Assembly: GCF_016428585.1 (NCBI RefSeq)
Contig: NZ_JAELVR010000004.1
Span: 248,001-312,000, forward strand
Reading direction: 5' to 3'
Source: Sedimentitalea arenosa
GTDB taxonomy: Bacteria > Pseudomonadota > Alphaproteobacteria > Rhodobacterales > Rhodobacteraceae
DNA: 64,000 nucleotides
Part shown: piece by piece, positions 1 through 7,590 of the stretch
Layout: the number at the start of each line of letters is the position of its first letter
Position numbering within the stretch: position 1 is the first letter of the stretch
Notes under the pieces: model-generated
Told to the model about the DNA's origin: nothing
Databases searched by the model: none
Seen by the model: only the letters and a program-made list of their open reading frames with translations
Program-made: the position numbers and the translations under genes

Positions 1-1
1 T

Positions 2-997
2 GTGCTCGATCTGCTGTCCCCGGCGGTCGACGAGGGGCTGCGCGCGCGGCTGGAGTCGGCAAACCTGCTCGGATCGACACTGATCGTGGAATTGGCCAAG
101 GTCGAAGGTGCCGGTCCCGCGTCGCTGGACAGGACGGCGGACCCCTATCCGGTGATCCCGAGCGTGCCGTCGAATGTGCAGGACATAAACGCGACGCTGG
201 AAGGCGTGTTGAAGCGCGTGAACGGTCTCAGGATCGAGGAGCTGATCCAGCAGGCCACCAGCACGCTGGCGAGCATAGAGACAGTGGCAACAGGCTCCGA
301 GATCCAGACGATTCCCAAGGCGGTAGTCGACCTGATCGAGGATGCCCGCGCGCTGGTGAACAGCGAGGCAGCCAAGGCGTTGCCGGGAGAAGCGCTCGAT
401 GCGTTGGCCGATTTGCGCATCACCATCGACAGGGTGAACAGCGACGGGGTGATCGCAAAGCTGTCTTCGACCCTTGCCAGTGCCGACGCAGCGATGGCGA
501 ACCTGTCCACCGCGTCGGATGAATTGCCGGCGCTGGTCGCGGACCTGCGCGAGGTGGCTGCGGAAGCGCGCGATCTGCCGGCGCGCGAATTGGTGGAGTC
601 GGCGACCGAGTTCCTCAACGGTGCCGACGCGCTGATCGACTCCGAGGAAACCCGCGCCATTCCGCCCGCGCTGACCGCGGCACTTGAGCAGTTGCGCGGC
701 CTTCTGGCCGAATTGCAGACAGGCGGCGCGATCGAGAACACCAACGCGGCGCTGGCCTCGGCCCGCTCGGCGACTGAGTCGCTCGAAAGGGCGACCGCGG
801 ACCTGCCATCGCTGACGGCTCGGCTGGAATCTCTGGTCGCGCGCTCGGAAGATCTGATATCGGCTTATGGGGCGCGGTCGGACTTCAACTCCGAGACGCT
901 GTCGATGCTGCGCGAGATCAGCGCCGCTGCGCGCACGGTGACGTCGCTCGCCCGCTCGCTCGAGCGTAGCCCCAACTCCCTTCTGTTCGGAAAGTGA
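2..997 (+). CDS. pqiB: PqiB/MCE-family lipid transport protein, C-terminal part (5' end outside window)
   Basis: The reading frame is open to the left edge, so only the last 331 or so residues are seen. They form a long run of amphipathic helical repeats rich in Ala, Leu, Ser and Asp with periodic LAxL and LxxLR patterns, as in the tail that follows the MCE domains of PqiB-type proteins. These proteins span the periplasm and move phospholipids between membranes; the MCE domains themselves would lie outside the window. The next gene, 7 bases downstream, encodes the matching lipoprotein, which supports the assignment. Family identity is inferred mainly from this pairing and the helical tail. 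Confidence 0.75.
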   Translation: MLDLLSPAVDEGLRARLESANLLGSTLIVELAKVEGAGPASLDRTADPYPVIPSVPSNVQDINATLEGVLKRVNGLRIEELIQQATSTLASIETVATGSEIQTIPKAVVDLIEDARALVNSEAAKALPGEALDALADLRITIDRVNSDGVIAKLSSTLASADAAMANLSTASDELPALVADLREVAAEARDLPARELVESATEFLNGADALIDSEETRAIPPALTAALEQLRGLLAELQTGGAIENTNAALASARSATESLERATADLPSLTARLESLVARSEDLISAYGARSDFNSETLSMLREISAAARTVTSLARSLERSPNSLLFGK

Positions 998-1004
998 CCC
1001 CGCC

Positions 1005-1574
1005 ATGACCGCTTCCTTCCGCCTGACTCTCGGCCTGCTGTCGGCGCTGGCGCTGACGGCCTGCGGAGACCCCGCCGCGCGGTACCTGCTGGAGCCGCCT
1101 ACCGCGCAGGAGCGGATGCGGCTGCCGGTGTCCACGATCGAACTGCGCGAAGTGACCCTTCCTGTCTATGCGTCAGGATCCGAGATCATGCTGCAGGGCG
1201 AAGACGGTGCCTTGCGCCCGTCCGACAACGCGGTCTGGGCGGACGATCAGGTGCGCGCAGTCACGCTGTCTCTCGCGCGCGACATCGAGGCGGTTTCGAC
1301 CGCGACCGCCGCGGCCGAACCCTGGCCGTTGATCGACTCGCCGCAGGTGCGCGTCGAGGTGCGTATAGATCGGATGGTGGCGCAGACCGATGGTGTATTC
1401 CGCATGTCCGGCCAGTTCGCCATCGCGTCGCCTGGAGGTGCGGTGCGGGAAACGCTGAATCGGTTCGACATCGCGCAACCGATGGCCGCGGGAACGCCGA
1501 CCGCGATCGCCGATGCCACGAGCGCAGCGATCACGACCCTCGCCCGACAAATCGCCAATCGGCTGAGCCGCTAG
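1005..1574 (+). CDS. pqiC: PqiC-family outer-membrane lipoprotein (ABC-type transport auxiliary component)
   Basis: A 189-residue protein with a hydrophobic signal segment and a clear lipobox, LTAC, with the acylated Cys at residue 20. The mature part has the YLLEPP start and the mixed beta/alpha pattern of the PqiC/ABC transport auxiliary family. PqiC anchors the periplasm-spanning PqiB tube to the outer membrane. It starts 7 bases after the pqiB-like gene and probably ends that operon. There is no strong Shine-Dalgarno sequence, which fits translational coupling. Downstream comes only the tRNA gene. Confidence 0.8.
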   Translation: MTASFRLTLGLLSALALTACGDPAARYLLEPPTAQERMRLPVSTIELREVTLPVYASGSEIMLQGEDGALRPSDNAVWADDQVRAVTLSLARDIEAVSTATAAAEPWPLIDSPQVRVEVRIDRMVAQTDGVFRMSGQFAIASPGGAVRETLNRFDIAQPMAAGTPTAIADATSAAITTLARQIANRLSR

Positions 1575-1627
1575 CGGTCAATCCGCCGTTGAGTAGCCCC
1601 TCGGCCTGTTCTAAGAACGGAACGCTT

Positions 1628-1712
1628 GCGGGCGTGATGGAATGGTAGACATATCGGACTTAAAATCCGAAGGCCTTGTGCCGTGTGGGTTCGAGTCCCA
1701 CCGCCCGTACCA
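1628..1712 (+). tRNA. tRNA-Leu (anticodon UAA)
   Basis: An 85-nt cloverleaf. The acceptor strands are 1628-1634 and 1702-1708 (the first pair is G-U). The anticodon stem is TCGGA/TCCGA with loop CTTAAAA, so the anticodon is TAA at 1661-1663. A long variable arm follows. The T arm is GTGGG-TTCGAGT-CCCAC (1685-1701), followed by discriminator A and an encoded CCA at 1710-1712. The long variable arm and TAA anticodon make it a tRNA-Leu reading UUA/UUG. The flanks (1575-1627 and 1713-1875) show no other gene. Confidence 0.97.
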
Positions 1713-1875
1713 CTTCAAGGTAAACTGGCGCCGAGACGGTTTCGACCGGAACGCATGGCGACCCGATTCACCTCAATCTTTTCGAAGCGCATCAAATGGG
1801 TTGGACATCATTTCCGATTTGGCGAAAGGTGATGTCTGGGACGGTCAAGGCCTTTGACCATTCGCGGATACGGAC

Positions 1876-2922
1876 ATGCGACATTTTCTTTTTGCAGTCT
1901 TCGCCCTTTTGCTGAGCGTGGGCGGGTTTCTTCTGCCCGCTGGCGCGTGGGCGCAGGACGCAGTCGCCCCCAACGCGTGTGTGCCTCCGAGCTATCGCAA
2001 CGACGTACGTCCAGACCCGGACGGTGAACCGACCGAGGTGACGATCGGCATGCTGATCGCGGACCTTGTCGCGATCAGCGACGTGGACCAGTCGATTTCC
2101 GTCGATGTGGTCCTGCGGATGCGCTGGACCGACCCGCGTCTCGCCGCTTACGAGGGCTGCAAGCTGCCGATCAGCGCAATCTGGTTTCCCGAGCTGATCC
2201 TCAAGAATTCCGGCCGGATGTTCTCCCGCTGGCCCGAGACCGTGAGCATCGAGGAGGGCGGGCGTGTCACCTACCAGCAGCGGGTATCGGGATCGTTCTC
2301 GACCTACCACAAGCTCGAAGGATACCCTTTTGACCCGGTCGAAATCTCATTGCGTTTCTACCCGTTGGACTGGAGCATCGAGAAACTGGTCTTCAAGGAC
2401 GATCCGGGTTTCACCGGGTCGGCTCCGCTTCTGAACATTTCGGATTGGCGCCTGTTGTCGGTCGAGGCGGCGGTGCAGACCCAGGATATCAACGGGTTTC
2501 ACCAGACCCGGGCCAGCTATGAATTGAAAATCACGGCAGCTCGATACACCAGCTACTACTTCTGGAAGATCATGTTGCCGATCTCGATGATCGTCGTGAT
2601 GTCCTGGTTCGCCTTCTGGATCGACCCCAAGGAATTCGGCACCCAGATCGGTCTGTCCGCCACCTCGGTCCTGACCATGGTCGCCTTCATCTTCGCGACC
2701 ACGAACCTGCTGCCGCGCCTTGGATACTTCACGATGCTCGACAAGTACGTCGCCGCGTCCACTGTGTTTGTCTTCATCGCACTGTTCCAGTCGCTGGCGA
2801 CCGGCTACATGACGTCGCAAGGGCGACACGCTCTGGCGCTGCGGCTCGACCGGATCAGCCGCGTCGTCTTTCCGCTGGGCTTCATCGTCACCTGCGTGAT
2901 GTTCTATACCGCCCTGGTCTGA
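1876..2922 (+). CDS. Prokaryotic pentameric ligand-gated ion channel (Cys-loop receptor superfamily)
   Basis: A 348-residue protein: signal peptide (1-26, ending AWA), extracellular beta domain (about 30-222), then four membrane helices. The loop motif YPFDP (150-154) is the pLGIC Pro-loop without the two Cys of eukaryotic receptors, as in GLIC. M1 carries the conserved Pro (KIMLPIS, Pro235). M2 follows SWFAFW and PKEFG, and its pore-side Glu253 aligns by eye with the -2' Glu of the cation channel GLIC. M3 and M4 run to the C-terminus. The expected product is a ligand- or proton-gated, probably cation-selective channel of the inner membrane. It stands alone between tRNA-Leu and a convergent phosphatase gene. 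The ligand cannot be told from the sequence. Confidence 0.9.
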   Translation: MRHFLFAVFALLLSVGGFLLPAGAWAQDAVAPNACVPPSYRNDVRPDPDGEPTEVTIGMLIADLVAISDVDQSISVDVVLRMRWTDPRLAAYEGCKLPISAIWFPELILKNSGRMFSRWPETVSIEEGGRVTYQQRVSGSFSTYHKLEGYPFDPVEISLRFYPLDWSIEKLVFKDDPGFTGSAPLLNISDWRLLSVEAAVQTQDINGFHQTRASYELKITAARYTSYYFWKIMLPISMIVVMSWFAFWIDPKEFGTQIGLSATSVLTMVAFIFATTNLLPRLGYFTMLDKYVAASTVFVFIALFQSLATGYMTSQGRHALALRLDRISRVVFPLGFIVTCVMFYTALV

Positions 2923-2950
2923 GCCGGCGTGCGATCCGCCGCACGCCGGC
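2923..2950. terminator. Bidirectional stem-loop between convergent genes
   Basis: A perfect 11-bp inverted repeat (2923-2933 with 2940-2950) with a 6-nt loop. It begins right after the stop codon of the ion-channel gene and sits 13 bases before the stop of the convergent phoX-like gene. There is no long T run on either side, so it may work with Rho or as a weak intrinsic terminator for both genes. Confidence 0.7.
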
Positions 2951-2963
2951 ATCAGCTTCATGA

Positions 2964-4988
2964 TCAGAGAGCGATCTTGCCGCCGCCCTGCCGTGTGACC
3001 ACGACCACCGAGGGGCGCGGCGGCATCGCCGGGTCGAAATCGGGCCAGCGGGTCGCCGGGTCCTCGAACACCGAGTCGCGCTCGAATCCCTTGAAGTCCT
3101 TGGTGCCGTCGGTGCCCGGATGCTGCACCGCCAGGAACAGCGTCTCGTTGTCGGCGGTGAAGTAGGGGCCGCACAGCTCGCCGCCGATCGGGCAGCGAAA
3201 GAACAGCTGCGAATGCCCGCGCAGATCGCCTTCGGTTTCCAGCGCATAGAGCCCGTCGGACTTGCCGGTCTTGGCCCAGCTGCTGCCCTGGTCGGTACTG
3301 ATCCAGAGACGCCCGTCGGCGTCGATGGCGCAGTTGTCGGGCGAGCCGAACCAGCCGTTCTCGCTGGTTTCCGGGTTCCACTGGGCGCCGACCTCGGCGA
3401 TCGATGGATCGCCGCACTTGACGAGGATCGACCAGGTGCCCCGGGGTGCGGCGGGATCGCCGCCGTCTTCCTTGATCTCGATGATATGGCCAAAGCTGCT
3501 TTCCGGGCGGGGATTGGCGGCGTTGACCTCGTCAGCCTTGCGACGGGTGTTGTTGGTCAGCATGACATAGGCGGTGCCGTCCCCGCGCGGCTGCACGTCC
3601 TCGGGACGGTCCATCGGAGTTGCGCCGAGGGCATCCGCCGCGAGGCGCGTGTCGATCAGAACATCGGCTTGGCCGGCAAAGCCGTTCTCGGCGGTCAGCG
3701 GCCCTTCGCCATGCACCAGCGGCATCCAGGTGATGCTGCCATCCTCGTCGAACCGTGCGACGAACAGCGTGCCATCGCTCAGCAGGGCGGAGTTTGCGGA
3801 GCGGTCATCGGACACGGTGCCGGTCGAGACATACTTGTAGAGATAGTCGAACCGGTTGTCGTCGCCGGAATAGACCACCAGGTGTCCGTCCGGCGATATC
3901 GTGGTCTCCGCGCCCTCGTGGCGGAAACGGCCGAGCGCGGTGTGCTTGACGGGTTTCGCGCTCGGATCCATCGGGTCGACCTCGACGATCCAGCCCCAGC
4001 GGTTGGGCTCGTTCGGTTCCTTGTCGATGTTCCAGCGGTCGTGGAACTTGCCCCACGCGTACCAAAGTCCCGGCACTCCATATCGCTTGAGGCTGTCCGC
4101 ATGATCATGCGCCGAGACATCGGGTTTGCCGTCTGCGTCCATGACCTCGGTCCAGAAGTAGCCGTGGAAGTTCTCTTCGGCCATCAGGTAGGTCCCCCAG
4201 GGCGTCATGCCGCCGGCGCAGTTGTTGACGGTGCCGATCACGGTCATGCCTTCGGGGTCGGCGTTCGTCTTCATCCGCTCGTGACCGGCGGCGGGGCCGC
4301 TGATCGTCATCTCGGTATCGAGCGGTGTGATGCGCCGGTTCAACGCGCTGTCGCGCACCAGCGCCCATTTCCCGTCCTCGCCGCGGGCGATCTCGACCAC
4401 CGTGCCGCCATGCGCGGCCATCTCGATGTCCACCAACTCCTGCATCATGCCGGCGAACTCCTGCCGGTCCTGCCGACCGAGACCCGGAAACATCACCTCT
4501 TCGTTGGTGTATTCGTGGTTGACGCAGAGCACGCCGCGCGTGCCCTCGTCGTTCAGGGGCCAGAAGCCGACATAGTCGTTGTTGTAGCCGAACTGCTTGA
4601 GCTGGGCCGCAGCGGTCTGGTTCATCACGTCGAATTCGGGCGCGTCCGCGGTGATCGGGTCCCCCCAGCGCAGCAGGATATCGGCGTCATAGCCTTCGGC
4701 GATATGGTGGGTTTCGTCGTTGCCAGCGGTCAGTTCCTTGAACTTGTAGCGGCTGCCGGTCGCGGCAGCGGCCTGCCGCGGCGCGATCATCGCCGAGGTG
4801 CCGAACAGCGCCGTTGTTGCCGAAACGCCGAGAAACCCGCGCAGAACGTCGCGGCGGCCATAACGGGCGTTGATGACGTCTCCGATGGTGCGGCCGAGAT
4901 GCGGGTTGGTCGGGATGTCGTCGAAGGCCTCGAACGCCTCCGCCTTGTTGCCGATTTCGGGGTCGGACAGAATGCTTTTGCGATCCAT
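2964..4988 (-). CDS. phoX: PhoX-type phosphatase (DUF839), Tat-exported
   Basis: A 674-residue protein of the PhoX/DUF839 family: a Ca/Fe-dependent alkaline phosphatase that releases phosphate from phosphomonoesters in the periplasm. The N-terminus has a twin-arginine signal (RYGRRDVLRGF, RR at 45-46) followed by a hydrophobic stretch and an Ala-rich cleavage region. The body has the family's repeated beta-propeller blades, with motifs such as NHEYTNEE and PEDVQPRGDG. The start was set at MDRK because GAGGAG lies 9 nt upstream; a longer frame adds 12 unsupported residues. It is convergent with the ion channel and downstream of the leftward sox genes, but about 100 bases and a hairpin separate them, so it need not be co-regulated. 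Activity is inferred from family membership. Confidence 0.85.
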   Translation of the reverse strand: MDRKSILSDPEIGNKAEAFEAFDDIPTNPHLGRTIGDVINARYGRRDVLRGFLGVSATTALFGTSAMIAPRQAAAATGSRYKFKELTAGNDETHHIAEGYDADILLRWGDPITADAPEFDVMNQTAAAQLKQFGYNNDYVGFWPLNDEGTRGVLCVNHEYTNEEVMFPGLGRQDRQEFAGMMQELVDIEMAAHGGTVVEIARGEDGKWALVRDSALNRRITPLDTEMTISGPAAGHERMKTNADPEGMTVIGTVNNCAGGMTPWGTYLMAEENFHGYFWTEVMDADGKPDVSAHDHADSLKRYGVPGLWYAWGKFHDRWNIDKEPNEPNRWGWIVEVDPMDPSAKPVKHTALGRFRHEGAETTISPDGHLVVYSGDDNRFDYLYKYVSTGTVSDDRSANSALLSDGTLFVARFDEDGSITWMPLVHGEGPLTAENGFAGQADVLIDTRLAADALGATPMDRPEDVQPRGDGTAYVMLTNNTRRKADEVNAANPRPESSFGHIIEIKEDGGDPAAPRGTWSILVKCGDPSIAEVGAQWNPETSENGWFGSPDNCAIDADGRLWISTDQGSSWAKTGKSDGLYALETEGDLRGHSQLFFRCPIGGELCGPYFTADNETLFLAVQHPGTDGTKDFKGFERDSVFEDPATRWPDFDPAMPPRPSVVVVTRQGGGKIAL

Positions 4989-5062
4989 GGGGTTGCTCCT
5001 CAGCGAGTAGAAGGGAAATACCAACTTCAGCTAATGCGCGCGGTGTAACAGGCACATGAAAC

Positions 5063-5081
5063 CGGGCCCCGCACAGGCCCG
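5063..5081 (-). terminator. Possible weak terminator after soxT
   Basis: On the minus strand CGGGCC and GGCCCG flank a 7-nt loop and are followed by GGTTTC, 13-31 bases past the soxT stop codon. The stem is short and the T run weak, so it may only attenuate read-through toward phoX. Confidence 0.4.
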
Positions 5082-5093
5082 ATCGAAGGTGAG

Positions 5094-6152
5094 TCACTCC
5101 GCCGGGGAGAACCCTTCGATCAATTGCCGCAGCCCGAAGGCCGCGCCCGCGAAAATCGCGAGACACGTGACCGGGGCGCTGATGGCGAGCAGGCTGAACG
5201 CGGACAGCCCCTGACCGACCGTGCAGCCCATGGCGATCACCGCACCGGCGCCCATGATGGCCGCGCCGATGATCTGGCGGCGCAGTTCACGCGGGTCCTC
5301 GCACGCCTCCCAACGGAAATGTCCCTTGATCAGCGAGCCGACGAAGGCGCCGATCCAGACCCCGGCGACCGAGCCCACCGCGAAGGAGACAGGGCGTGCG
5401 CTGCCGGTCATGGCATAGAGGATGGTTTCGCCGACCGGGGCGGAAAAGCTGTGCGATACGACGGGCAGCGCCTCGAACCCGGTGCGCGCGACCCAAGCGG
5501 TGCCGGCCCAACCCGACACGATGGCGAGGCCCACGACCACGGACCAGATCACCGCTCTCGGATCAGTTCGAAACGACGAGGACATGAGCGTCAGCGCGCA
5601 GATCGTGAGGCCGAGCGCGATGCCGATGCCCGCAACGGGCAGCCCGGTCAGCGCGGCGGCATGATGGGCCAGACCCGGTGGTGTATCCGTGGTCACCGGT
5701 GCCTGGTGGAACAGCAGATCGCGTAGCGGGGCGAGCGGGCCGGCAAGCACCACATAGGTCGACACGCCCATCACCAGCACGATCACGAAGGAGCGCAGAT
5801 CGCCCCCGCCCAGACGCGCGATCGCGCCATAGCCGCAATTGCCCGACAGGGCCATGCCATAGCCGAACATCAGCCCGCCGACGATCGAGGCCATCGGCAT
5901 CCAGCGGATTGAAAGATAGAAGCTGTCGGTGCCGGCCAGGAGCCCGGAGCCGATCAACGCGAAGCTGCCAAACACCGCCACGCCGATCGCCATCGCCCAC
6001 ATGCGCAACCGCACGTCGCTGCCGCCATAGAGCAGGTCTTCGATCGCGCCGAGCGTACAGAACCGTCCGAGCCGTGCCGCCAGCCCCAGCAGAACGCCGC
6101 CGAACATCCCGATCAAGGCGACGGCATGGCTGTCGGTCAGAACGGCATGCAT
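5094..6152 (-). CDS. soxT: SoxT: YeeE/YedE-family (TsuA-like) sulfur-compound membrane transporter
   Basis: A 352-residue polytopic protein with about nine or ten membrane helices in two homologous halves. The key conserved cysteines of the YeeE/YedE thiosulfate transporter family are present: GRFCTLG (Cys32), SGNCGYG (Cys106) and a C-terminal MGCTVGQGL. In the TsuA structure such cysteines line the path taken by thiosulfate. The gene lies 62 bases below soxR on the same strand, the usual soxT position in Paracoccus and roseobacters, and is probably the last gene of the leftward sox transcript. Uptake of thiosulfate or another reduced sulfur species, perhaps as signal for SoxR, is the family-based inference. 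Confidence 0.85.
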   Translation of the reverse strand: MHAVLTDSHAVALIGMFGGVLLGLAARLGRFCTLGAIEDLLYGGSDVRLRMWAMAIGVAVFGSFALIGSGLLAGTDSFYLSIRWMPMASIVGGLMFGYGMALSGNCGYGAIARLGGGDLRSFVIVLVMGVSTYVVLAGPLAPLRDLLFHQAPVTTDTPPGLAHHAAALTGLPVAGIGIALGLTICALTLMSSSFRTDPRAVIWSVVVGLAIVSGWAGTAWVARTGFEALPVVSHSFSAPVGETILYAMTGSARPVSFAVGSVAGVWIGAFVGSLIKGHFRWEACEDPRELRRQIIGAAIMGAGAVIAMGCTVGQGLSAFSLLAISAPVTCLAIFAGAAFGLRQLIEGFSPAE

Positions 6153-6214
6153 TGCGGACTCCTCCCAGCTCCGCCTGCATCTTGCGCCGGGGCGGCCATT
6201 CGATCAAGTCACGA

Positions 6215-6559
6215 TCAGGAGGCTTCCTCGTTCGCGCAGAACAGCTCGTAGACGACTTCGAGGATGCGGCGGGGCCGGTCGTCGGCGAGCCGGTAGTAGA
6301 TCGCCTTGCCATCGCGGCGCGGAACGACAAGCCCTTCAAGACGAAGCCGCGACAATTGCTGCGATACGGCCGCCTGCCGCGCCGACAGCAGTTCCTCGAG
6401 CTCGGTCACCGATTTCTCCCCGGTGACGAGATGACAGAGAATCATCAGCCGGCCTTCGTGGCTGATCGCCTTGAGGAAGTTCGAAGCCGTGGTCGCGTTT
6501 TCGACCATCGCGTCGAGTTCGTCTTCGGCCATGTCTGGGGTAAACCGGGGAAGAGCCAT
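6215..6559 (-). CDS. soxR: SoxR: ArsR-family persulfide-responsive repressor of the sox genes
   Basis: A 114-residue winged-helix ArsR/SmtB protein. The recognition helix region is SARQAAVSQQLSRLRLEGL, followed by the wing RRDGKAIYYRL. Two cysteines, Cys42 (ILCHL) and Cys108 (LFCAN), match the pair that forms a tetrasulfide link in the persulfide sensors SqrR, BigR and SoxR. When oxidised by sulfane sulfur these repressors leave DNA. The start is at MALPRF; the longer open frame upstream overlaps the neighbouring gene antisense and has no support. It lies third in the leftward operon after soxS and the GlcG-like gene, and candidate operators are found in both sox intergenic regions and elsewhere in the window. 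Confidence 0.92.
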   Translation of the reverse strand: MALPRFTPDMAEDELDAMVENATTASNFLKAISHEGRLMILCHLVTGEKSVTELEELLSARQAAVSQQLSRLRLEGLVVPRRDGKAIYYRLADDRPRRILEVVYELFCANEEAS

Positions 6560-6587
6560 GCGGGCGAATCCTGCTGCTGCGATCGCT

Positions 6588-7091
6588 TCAGAACGCGATC
6601 TGGTCTTCGATTGCGGCGATGCCGGCTTCGGCGCAGACATCGTCCAGTTCGGGGCCGGGTGCACCGGATACGCCGATTCCGGCAACGATGGAACCGCCAC
6701 CTTCATAGACCACCAGCCCGCCGCCAAGCGGCAAGGCTTCGCTAAGATGCCGGATGCCCGAGGCGGTTTCACCTGCCTGGGTCGATTCGGCGAGCTCGGT
6801 CGTCGAGGTGCGGAAGCTGACGGCGGTCCAGGCCTTGCGGCGCGAGGTTTCATAGACATGGACCCCGGCGAACCGGTCGCGCACGAACACCTGCGGAATG
6901 CCGAACCGGTCCACCACGGTCACACCCACTTGGTAGCCGGCGTCGCGACAGGCGATCATCGCGGCTTCGGCCATGGTCTGCGCCACTTCCGGTTTCAGGA
7001 CCTGGAAATCGACGAAGGCGCCGTCGTCCTGTGCGGCGGCCGGCAAGGCCAGGGCCGCGGTGGCGAGGCTAATCGCTGCGATCCGTTTCAT
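6588..7091 (-). CDS. Exported GlcG/HbpS-family (DUF336) protein in the sox locus
   Basis: A 167-residue protein with a Sec-type signal peptide (first 20 residues, ending AAAQ) followed by a GlcG/HbpS fold: GVTVVDRFG, RRKAWTAVSF, then the Gly-rich LPLGGGLVVYEGGG and GVSGAPGPELDDVCAEAG. Some members (HbpS) bind haem and take part in redox sensing; GlcG itself is of unknown function. Its ATG overlaps the soxS stop codon (ATGA), so it is translationally coupled to soxS, and soxR follows after 28 bases. A role as periplasmic haem or sulfur-related partner of Sox cytochromes is possible, but nothing in the sequence proves it. Confidence 0.8.
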   Translation of the reverse strand: MKRIAAISLATAALALPAAAQDDGAFVDFQVLKPEVAQTMAEAAMIACRDAGYQVGVTVVDRFGIPQVFVRDRFAGVHVYETSRRKAWTAVSFRTSTTELAESTQAGETASGIRHLSEALPLGGGLVVYEGGGSIVAGIGVSGAPGPELDDVCAEAGIAAIEDQIAF

Positions 7092-7480
7092 CCGTTCTCT
7101 CCCTTGTAATCCGTGTGGTCAATCAACAGCTTGTTCAATACAGGCCAGAAGAACTGCTCGCCGGGATAGCCTTCGAGCCGCGCGATCTCGCGTCCGTCCT
7201 GCACGACCAGGAAGGTCGGCGTGAAGGTGACGCGGCGCTGCACCTCGAGATCCTCGGGCATCGCGCGCAGGTCCACCCGCCTGAGAGGCGCATAGGCGCC
7301 TTCGCTGGTTTTCGGATAGGCGGGGGCGATTTCGGCATTCCAGCGGGCGCACCATTCGCAGCCGCGCTGTTCGACCATAACGAGTTCGGTCGCCCAGGCG
7401 AGGCCCGTCGCCGATATCAGAACCAGCAGGCCCAGGACCGGCCCGAGAGCGGCCCTGCAAAGAAATCGCAGATTGGACAT
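7088..7480 (-). CDS. soxS: SoxS: periplasmic thioredoxin-like protein
   Basis: A 130-residue thioredoxin-fold protein with an N-terminal signal/anchor segment (about 8-30) and the active-site motif CEWC (Cys41, Cys44), then the cis-Pro region FTPTFLV. SoxS keeps the SoxYZ carrier protein active by reducing it, using electrons passed through SoxV. The start MSNLRF was chosen because GGGGA lies just upstream; the frame continues further upstream without a signal. It is the first gene of the leftward sox operon, divergent from soxV across a 110-bp promoter region. Confidence 0.9.
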   Translation of the reverse strand: MSNLRFLCRAALGPVLGLLVLISATGLAWATELVMVEQRGCEWCARWNAEIAPAYPKTSEGAYAPLRRVDLRAMPEDLEVQRRVTFTPTFLVVQDGREIARLEGYPGEQFFWPVLNKLLIDHTDYKGENG

Positions 7481-7516
7481 GCTGTCCCCGTTGACGTTGT
7501 CATATCGCACAACGTA

Positions 7517-7538
7517 ATCTGAATATGTGAATGATTCA
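7517..7538. promoter_or_regulatory. Degenerate SoxR operator in the soxS-soxV divergent promoter
   Basis: The region holds the near-palindrome TGAATGATTCA (7528-7538). Read on the minus strand it gives TGAAT-C-ATTCACA, closely matching TGAAT-A-ATTCACA in front of soxX. The ATTC-N8-GAAT form is degenerate here: ATCT replaces ATTC at 7517-7520, followed by N8 and GAAT at 7529-7532. The position between divergent soxS and soxV fits autoregulation by SoxR. Confidence 0.6.
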
Positions 7539-7590
7539 AGCTTTTGACTCTGAGTCGGCTTGAAGAACGGAACGTCAGGAGAAACTCGGG

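Noticed and set aside
1642-1857. Open frame of 71 codons across the tRNA-Leu gene
   Set aside because: It lies mostly within the tRNA and has no ribosome site or family resemblance.
3120-5048. Long open frame (642 codons) antisense to the PhoX-type gene
   Set aside because: Its translation is low-complexity and shadow-like, while the minus-strand frame has a Tat signal, a ribosome site and family motifs.
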